Of a DNA stretch of 25,348 nucleotides, positions 20,731 to 25,348 are shown piece by piece. The first letter of the stretch is position 1. The number at the start of each line of letters is the position of its first letter. The stretch is from Anaerozeibacter quisquiliarum (GTDB lineage: Bacteria > Bacillota > Clostridia > Christensenellales > Aristaeellaceae), in assembly GCA_051162045.1 (NCBI GenBank), contig JBISDI010000050.1; one strand, written 5' to 3'. The translations under genes were made by a program, and so were the position numbers. The notes below the pieces were generated by a model. That model did not search any database, was not told the DNA's origin, and worked only from the letters and a program-made list of their open reading frames with translations.

Positions 20731-22173
20731 ATGAACATACGCCTGGTGCTCAGCCTGCTTGGCAGGGCCATGATGGTGGAAGGCGCGTTGCTGCTGCCCT
20801 CGGCGGCGGTGGCGCTGATGCACGGGGAAGACCCTCGCGCGCTGCTGCAGGGCGCGCTGTTGGTGGCCGCGCTCGGCCTCTTGATCGTCAAGTTGTCCAA
20901 GCCAAAAAACACCAACCTGCGCGCCAGAGAGGGGCTCGCCTCGGTGGCGCTGATCTGGGTGGCGCTGTCGTTCTTCGGCGGGCTGCCGTTCTACTTTGAC
21001 GGCGCGATCCCTTCGCTGACCGACTGCTTCTTCGAAACGGTATCGGGCTTCACCACGACCGGCGCGACCATCCTGACCGACGTGGAGGCGCTGCCCAAGG
21101 GGCTGCTGTTCTGGCGCAGCTTCACGCATTGGGTGGGCGGCATGGGCGTGCTGGTGCTGTCGCTGGCGCTGCTGCCCAACATGGGCGCGCGCACGGGCCA
21201 TCTGATGAAGGCCGAGTCCACAGGCCCCGCGCCGGGCAAGCTGGTGCCGCGCATCGCGCATTCGTCGCGCATCCTGTATAAGCTCTACCTGGCGCTCACG
21301 CTGCTGCAGCTGGTCGCGCTGCTGATGTGCGGGCTCAACCTGTACGACGCGCTGATCCACACGTTCGGCGCGGCGGGCACGGGCGGGTTCTCGAACTACG
21401 CGCTGAGCGCGGGGCATTTTCAAAGCCCGGCGGTGGAGATGGTGCTGGCCGCGGGCATGCTGTTGTTCGGCGTGAACTTCTCGATGTATTTTTTGCTGCT
21501 CGGCAAGCAATGGAAGTCGGTGCTGCGCAACGAGGAACTGCGGCTGTACCTGAGCATCACGCTGGTTGCGACCGCGCTGATCGCGGTCAACATCCTGCCG
21601 GGCGCGGGCGATATCTGGACGGCGCTTAGGCAGAGCTTCTTCCAGGTCTCAACGATCATCACCACGACCGGCTATTCGTCGGTCAACTTCGACAAGTGGC
21701 CCGAGTTCAGCCGCTGGATTCTGGTGCTGCTGATGCTGGTGGGCTCATGCGCCGGTTCGACGGCGGGCGGCATCAAGATGGTGCGGCTCAACTTGCTGCT
21801 CAAGTCGGTGAAGCACGAGCTGTACCGCGCGGTGCATCCGAACGGTGTGGCGGTGGTCAAGACCGAGGGCCGTGCGGTGGGCGAGGGCGTGCTCGGGCAG
21901 GTGCTGGTGTTCTTCTTTGCGTACCTGCTGGCGCTGTTTCTGGCGGTCTTAATCATCTCGCTCGACGGGTTTGATATGGTAACGAACCTGACCGCCGCGC
22001 TGTCGGCGCTGAGCAACATTGGCCCGGGGCTGAACATCGTGGGCCCGTTGGGCAGCTTCACCGGGTATTCGATCTTGAGCAAGTGGGTGCTGTCGGCCTG
22101 CATGCTGATCGGCCGGCTGGAGATATATCCGATGCTGCTGTTGGTGATTCCGTCGATGTGGCGGAGACATTGA
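20731..22173 (+). CDS. trkH: Trk-type potassium uptake channel subunit TrkH
   Basis: The 480-residue membrane protein is built from four pore repeats, each with a selectivity-filter loop: TVSGFTTTGATIL, TFGAAGTGGFSNYAL, VSTIITTTGYSSVNF and ALSALSNIGPGL. The gating loop region includes GSCAGSTAGGIKMVRLNLLL. N-terminal MNIRLVLSLLGRAMMVEGAL is a typical TrkH start, supporting the ATG at 20731, although no convincing ribosome binding site precedes it (GATAGAATCT before the ATG). Together with TrkA it imports K+ using the proton or sodium gradient. The last 116 nt overlap the AraC-family gene on the other strand. Regulation may depend on the structured spacer upstream. Confidence 0.95.
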   Translation: MNIRLVLSLLGRAMMVEGALLLPSAAVALMHGEDPRALLQGALLVAALGLLIVKLSKPKNTNLRAREGLASVALIWVALSFFGGLPFYFDGAIPSLTDCFFETVSGFTTTGATILTDVEALPKGLLFWRSFTHWVGGMGVLVLSLALLPNMGARTGHLMKAESTGPAPGKLVPRIAHSSRILYKLYLALTLLQLVALLMCGLNLYDALIHTFGAAGTGGFSNYALSAGHFQSPAVEMVLAAGMLLFGVNFSMYFLLLGKQWKSVLRNEELRLYLSITLVATALIAVNILPGAGDIWTALRQSFFQVSTIITTTGYSSVNFDKWPEFSRWILVLLMLVGSCAGSTAGGIKMVRLNLLLKSVKHELYRAVHPNGVAVVKTEGRAVGEGVLGQVLVFFFAYLLALFLAVLIISLDGFDMVTNLTAALSALSNIGPGLNIVGPLGSFTGYSILSKWVLSACMLIGRLEIYPMLLLVIPSMWRRH

Positions 22174-23008
22174 GCGACTTGCGGGCCGCGTCATCTCCGG
22201 CTTCCCTGATCGACTTGCGGTACTGGTTCGGCGACGCGCCGTACTGCGCGCGGAACACCGCGTTCAGCCGTCCCGCGGAGAAGAAGCCCGCGGAGGTCGC
22301 CACCTCCTCGAGCGGCAGGTCGGTCGCGCGCAGCAGCTTTGCGGCGCGCTCGATCCTCAGCATATTCAAATATTCCTTGGGCGAGCGCCCGTCCACGCGC
22401 TGGAACACGCGGAACAGCTGCGACCGGCTCAGCCCCACGAATGCGGCCACGTCGGTGACGCGCACGTCGCCATGATAGTTGCCCTCGAGGTACCACACGG
22501 CTTTCTTGTAGTAGCGCTTCTCGAGCTCCTCGTTGAGGCTGGCGCGTCCCTGCCCGATCTCGGACAGCAACTGATACAGCGCGCCCAGCATCGCCATGTC
22601 GCCGAGGCGCATCTCGGAAGCGGCGCGCAGCATGCGCCGGATGCGCTCATACGGGTCGATCTCCGCGTCCAGGTCGAACACCGGGTTATCGCGCGTCAGA
22701 CCGATCGTCTCGGTCAGCGTCGAGGCGTTGCGCCCGTCATAGCCCACCCAGGCGTACCGCCAGGGATCGTCGTCGTCGGCGCGGTAGGTGGCTTCCTGGC
22801 CGGGGAAAATGATGAAGCCCTGCTTGGCAAAGATGTGGTGCGTACGGTCGTCGGCCCAGAAGACGCCGGTGCCTGACGCGACATAGTGGATCAGGAAATG
22901 GTCGCGCACGGCGGGGCCGTACATATGCCCGCGCGCGCATGCCTCGCTGCCGCACTGGCGCACAAACACGTCCTTGTCGGCGGAATCTCCGCTCCAGTAA
23001 ATCTCCAT
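22058..23008 (-). CDS. AraC-family transcriptional regulator with antisense-overlapping tail
   Basis: This is a 316-residue regulator. The N-terminal cupin-like sensor (about residues 1-150) has RDHFLIHYVASGTGVFWADD and KQGFIIFPGQEATYRADD, typical of sugar-responsive AraC proteins. The C-terminal DNA-binding domain (about 165-265) has two HTHs: RVTDVAAFVGLSRSQLFRVF and LEEVATSAGFFSAGRLNAVF, ending GASPNQYRKS. A further 50 residues rich in Ser, Ala and Pro follow, the last 38 codons being antisense to the end of trkH; most relatives stop at the YRKS region. I chose the ATG at 23008 because GGGGTG (23019-23014) lies 5 nt upstream; an in-frame GTG at 23014 is too close. It is divergent from the solute-binding protein gene and probably activates that transport operon in response to its sugar. 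Confidence 0.9.
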   Translation of the reverse strand: MEIYWSGDSADKDVFVRQCGSEACARGHMYGPAVRDHFLIHYVASGTGVFWADDRTHHIFAKQGFIIFPGQEATYRADDDDPWRYAWVGYDGRNASTLTETIGLTRDNPVFDLDAEIDPYERIRRMLRAASEMRLGDMAMLGALYQLLSEIGQGRASLNEELEKRYYKKAVWYLEGNYHGDVRVTDVAAFVGLSRSQLFRVFQRVDGRSPKEYLNMLRIERAAKLLRATDLPLEEVATSAGFFSAGRLNAVFRAQYGASPNQYRKSIREAGDDAARKSLNVSATSTESPTAASDISPAGRSACRPTAPTCSRSNTR

Positions 23009-23037
23009 ACGCACACCCCACGCAACATTATGAATCT

Positions 23038-23066
23038 ATCTTGCAACAAAATAGGCTGTTTGTCAA
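23038..23066 (-). promoter_or_regulatory. possible promoter of the AraC-family gene
   Basis: On the minus strand a perfect TTGACA (23066-23061) is followed after 17 bp by CAAGAT (23043-23038), a weak -10. A weak -10 is usual for genes that need activation or self-control. Confidence 0.4.
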
Positions 23067-23077
23067 GAAAATTGACA
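23061..23077. promoter_or_regulatory. inverted repeat between divergent genes, operator candidate
   Basis: TGTCAA (23061-23066) and TTGACA (23072-23077) are exact inverted repeats with a 5-nt spacer, lying 2 bp before the plus-strand -10 box. Each arm also reads as a -35 hexamer pointing outward. Confidence 0.55.
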
Positions 23078-23079
23078 GA

Positions 23080-23085
23080 TATAAT
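23080..23085 (+). promoter_or_regulatory. -10 element of the solute-binding protein operon
   Basis: TATAAT at 23080-23085 gives a start near 23092 and a leader of about 35 nt. At 17 bp upstream there is only TGTTTG (23057-23062), a poor -35, which fits an activator-dependent promoter controlled by the divergent AraC protein. Confidence 0.55.
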
Positions 23086-23126
23086 TGGGTACAGGTTTCC
23101 GAATATGAATAAGGAGGAATTATGTT

Positions 23127-24344
23127 ATGAAGAAACTTGCATCCCTGATGATCGCGCTGTTGATGATCCTGTCCGCGATGCCCTTGGCGGCCGCCGAGGA
23201 ACCGGTGACGCTCACCTTCGCGTTCTGGGACACCAACCAGGAGCCCGGCATGAGGGCCATCGCCGAGGCCTACACCGCCAAGCATCCGAACGTCACGATC
23301 GAGACCCAGGTGACGCCCTGGAACGAGTACTGGATGAAGCTGGAAGCCGGCGCGATGGGCGGCGATATGCCCGACGTGATGTGGATGCACGCCAACCAGA
23401 TCGTCAAGTACGTCGAGGCGGGCACGCTGCTCGACCTGAACGACATGAACTACGACTACAGCCCCTATCCCGAGGGCGTGACGAAGCTGTACTTCATGAA
23501 CGACGTGCACTGGGCGATCCCGAAGGATTACGATACGATCGCGCTGGCCTACAACAAGGAGATCTTCGACGCCGCCGGCGAGGCCTATCCGGACGACAGC
23601 TGGGATTGGGCCAAGTTCCGCGAGGTCGCGATCAAGCTGACCGACAAGGACAAGGGCGTCTACGGCTACGGTGTGGCCAACACCGGGCAGTCGGGCTACC
23701 TGAACTTCATCTACCAGAACGAAGGCTTCGCCTTTGAGAACGGCGTGGCGGGCTTCGACCAGCCCGCGACCCAGGAAGCCATGCAGTTCTATGCCGACCT
23801 GCTGCTCAAAGACGGCGTCTCCCCGACCCTCGAATCCTTTGCCGACATGAACGCCGACGACCAGTTCTGCGCCGGCAAGCTGGCGATGCTGACCGTGGGC
23901 AGCTGGATGATGAGTTCCTACACCCAGAACGAGCTCATCAACGGCAAGTTCGACCTGGCCGTGCTGCCCAAGGGCAAGGTGCGCGCCTCGATCTACAACG
24001 GCCTGGGCTATGCCGGCGCCGCGGGCACCAAGCACCCCGAGGTCGTGAAGGACTTCCTGGCCTTCTGCGGCACCGAGGAAGCCAACAAGCTGCAGGCCGA
24101 GAAGAAGGCCGCCATCCCCGCCTACAAGGGCACCGAGCATTACTTCACCGACCTGTTCGACATCAACATCAAGTGCTATCCCGAGATGATCGAATACGGC
24201 GTGCAGTACCCCTTCTCTCCCCGTAAGTCGCTGTGGTATGACGCCAAGACCGAGATGATGACCTCGATCCTCAGCGGCCAGTCGAGCGTCGCCGACGCCG
24301 CGAACGCTCTGCAAGCCACCATCACCGAGGCCGAGGCGGGCTAA
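23127..24344 (+). CDS. family 1 extracellular solute-binding protein, sugar ABC importer
   Basis: This is a 405-residue exported protein. MKKLASLMIALLMILSAMPL is the signal peptide, with cleavage after AAA near residue 23 and no lipobox Cys. The mature part starts VTLTFAFWDTNQEPGMRAIA and has PNVTIETQVTPWNEYWMKLE, GGDMPDVMWMHANQIVKYVE and GTLLDLNDMNYD, the standard blocks of SBP_bac_1 proteins for oligosaccharides or glycosides. Aromatic residues line the cleft region (HWAIPKDYDTIALAYNKEIF). The ATG at 23127 has GGAGG at 23113-23117, 9 nt upstream; another ATG at 23122 is out of frame. The sugar cannot be named. It lies first in an operon with a MalF-type permease and is separated from it by a very strong hairpin. 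Control by the divergent AraC protein is inferred from position. Confidence 0.95.
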   Translation: MKKLASLMIALLMILSAMPLAAAEEPVTLTFAFWDTNQEPGMRAIAEAYTAKHPNVTIETQVTPWNEYWMKLEAGAMGGDMPDVMWMHANQIVKYVEAGTLLDLNDMNYDYSPYPEGVTKLYFMNDVHWAIPKDYDTIALAYNKEIFDAAGEAYPDDSWDWAKFREVAIKLTDKDKGVYGYGVANTGQSGYLNFIYQNEGFAFENGVAGFDQPATQEAMQFYADLLLKDGVSPTLESFADMNADDQFCAGKLAMLTVGSWMMSSYTQNELINGKFDLAVLPKGKVRASIYNGLGYAGAAGTKHPEVVKDFLAFCGTEEANKLQAEKKAAIPAYKGTEHYFTDLFDINIKCYPEMIEYGVQYPFSPRKSLWYDAKTEMMTSILSGQSSVADAANALQATITEAEAG

Positions 24345-24368
24345 CCGCCGGGTGGTATGGACCCGCCG

Positions 24369-24406
24369 CGCCGGGACGTCGGAGGGGCCCCTCCGGCGTC
24401 CCGGCG
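24369..24406 (+). other. 19-bp intergenic hairpin after the binding-protein gene
   Basis: The stem runs from 24369-24387 to 24388-24406, with centre GGGGCCCC and a single T-G pair (24379 with 24396). No T-run follows, and the permease ribosome binding site (GGGAGG, 24414-24419) comes 7 nt later. It probably stabilises the upstream message or partly stops transcription. Confidence 0.85.
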
Positions 24407-24429
24407 GATTTAAGGGAGGTGACCGGGCG

Positions 24430-25344
24430 ATGGCCATGGTAAGGCGTGTCGGCCCGAAGCGCAGATGCGCGTTCAAGTCGGAATGGGCCTGGGCCTATTT
24501 CCTGATTGCCCCGACCATCATCGGGCTGATCGTTTTGAACATCTACCCGTTCTTCAGCTCGATCGTGATGAGCCTTCAAAAGATACAGGGATTGACGGCC
24601 CCCAAGTTCATCGGCCTCAAGAACTACCAGACGCTGTTTGCGGATAAGTTGGTCATGCAGGCCACGTGGAACACGCTGTACTTCATGCTGCTCACCGTGC
24701 CGGTCGGCGTCATGCTGTCGCTCGCCATGGCGACGCTGCTCAACAACGAGATCGGCGGCCGCGACATCTACCGGGGCATCTACTTCCTGCCGCTCGTGGT
24801 CGCGCCCGCCGCGATCGCGATGGTGTGGCGCTGGATGTTCAACACCGAGAGCGGCATCATCAACCAGGCGCTCGGGGCGCTGGGCATCACCGGTCCCAGT
24901 TGGCTGGGCAATCCGGCCACCGCGATCATCGCCTGCGCGATCATCACGATCTGGAGCACGCTGGGCTACGACCTGGTGCTGCTGCTCGCGGGCCTGCAAT
25001 CGATCCCCCGGAGCTACTACGAGGCCTGCGAGATCGACGGCGCGGGGCCGCTGCGCACCTTTTTCAACATCACCGTGCCGCTGGTATCGCCCACGCTGTT
25101 CTTCGTGACGACGCTGCGCGTCATGTCGGCGATCAAGGTGTTCGACGTCATCTATATGCTGGTCAAGGACTCCAACCCCGCGTTCAACAAGACCGTCTCG
25201 CTGATGGTGCTGTTCTACCGCGAGGCGTTCAGCAAGTTCAACAAGGGCTACGCGTCCACGATCGTGCTGTGGAGCTTTGCGATCATCGGCGTTTTGACCG
25301 CGCTGCAGTTTGTCGCCGAGAAGAAATTGGTTCACTACGATTGA
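24430..25344 (+). CDS. sugar ABC transporter permease, MalF/UgpA type
   Basis: This is a 304-residue inner-membrane permease with six predicted helices (for example AYFLIAPTIIGLIVLNIYPF and TLYFMLLTVPVGVMLSLAMA). The EAA coupling loop is YYEACEIDGAGPLRTFFNIT, followed by VPLVSPTLFF, at about residues 197-226, which contacts the ATPase. IYFLPLVVAPAAIAMVWRWM is a conserved mid-region of this group. The ATG at 24430 has GGGAGG at 24414-24419, 10 nt upstream; a longer frame upstream runs through the hairpin and is not credible. It pairs with a second (MalG/UgpE-type) permease expected just beyond the right edge, where GAGGAG overlaps the stop region. No ATPase gene is seen here, as is usual for these operons, which share a MsmX-like ATPase encoded elsewhere. 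Confidence 0.95.
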   Translation: MAMVRRVGPKRRCAFKSEWAWAYFLIAPTIIGLIVLNIYPFFSSIVMSLQKIQGLTAPKFIGLKNYQTLFADKLVMQATWNTLYFMLLTVPVGVMLSLAMATLLNNEIGGRDIYRGIYFLPLVVAPAAIAMVWRWMFNTESGIINQALGALGITGPSWLGNPATAIIACAIITIWSTLGYDLVLLLAGLQSIPRSYYEACEIDGAGPLRTFFNITVPLVSPTLFFVTTLRVMSAIKVFDVIYMLVKDSNPAFNKTVSLMVLFYREAFSKFNKGYASTIVLWSFAIIGVLTALQFVAEKKLVHYD

Positions 25345-25348
25345 GGAG

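Noticed and set aside
23028..24476. 482-codon minus-strand frame opposite the solute-binding protein
   Set aside because: Shadow of a clear gene; no start signals or known domains.
1..25348. CRISPR array or complete insertion sequence
   Set aside because: No regularly spaced repeats, no intact transposase and no terminal inverted repeats were seen.

Overview
The window looks like a chromosomal segment of a high-GC, endospore-forming Firmicute, most likely an uncultured Clostridia lineage; Christensenellales is a guess I cannot prove. The evidence is a spore germination protease (gpr) divergent from rpsT, strong AGGAGG-type ribosome binding sites, TTG and GTG starts, sigma-A promoters with extended -10 (TGn) elements, and classical T-run terminators. 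By eye, the part right of about 3.85 kb is clearly GC-rich. The part to its left is much less so and carries mobile-element remnants.

Region 1 (1 to about 3850) is a lower-GC accessory island. It holds the decayed end of a reading frame, a DUF5681-type small protein with a coupled 53-codon ORF, an excisionase-like HTH protein, and a serine recombinase cut off inside its catalytic domain. A small secreted protein of unknown function starts 2 nt after the recombinase's stop. A PD-(D/E)xK-type nuclease-like protein follows, then about 575 bp without a supportable gene. The island begins where spoIIP would be expected downstream of gpr.

Region 2 (3887-12322) is core chromosome: gpr (minus strand), rpsT, two terminators, then a D-amino-acid and murein-peptide set. 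That set is an alanine/serine racemase with a VanT-like Asn at the Tyr354 position, an M20D amidohydrolase, a DppA-type M55 D-aminopeptidase, and an S66 LD-carboxypeptidase. A secreted protein with two C-terminal YARHG domains and a convergent M19 dipeptidase complete the region. Four of these enzymes act on peptides or amino acids typical of peptidoglycan turnover.

Region 3 (12412-22173) is one long plus-strand unit: a secreted DUF3798 binding protein, a fused two-domain ABC ATPase with one canonical and one degraded composite ATP site, a permease with an extra extracytoplasmic domain of about 240 residues, a second permease, a sugar-phosphate-isomerase-like TIM barrel, TrkA and TrkH. The genes from the ATPase to trkA overlap or lie within 2 nt of each other. 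trkA and trkH are separated by a highly structured 164-nt spacer. No function is known for DUF3798, so this importer with its TIM-barrel enzyme is the best candidate here for an undescribed system.

Region 4 (22058-25344) is a sugar-uptake locus: an AraC-family regulator on the minus strand, whose C-terminal tail is encoded antisense to the end of trkH, divergent from a family 1 solute-binding protein and a MalF/UgpA-type permease. The ribosome binding site of a further gene appears at the right edge. Both binding-protein genes (DUF3798 and family 1) are followed by a strong hairpin without a T-run, which suggests that the binding proteins are made in excess over their membrane partners.
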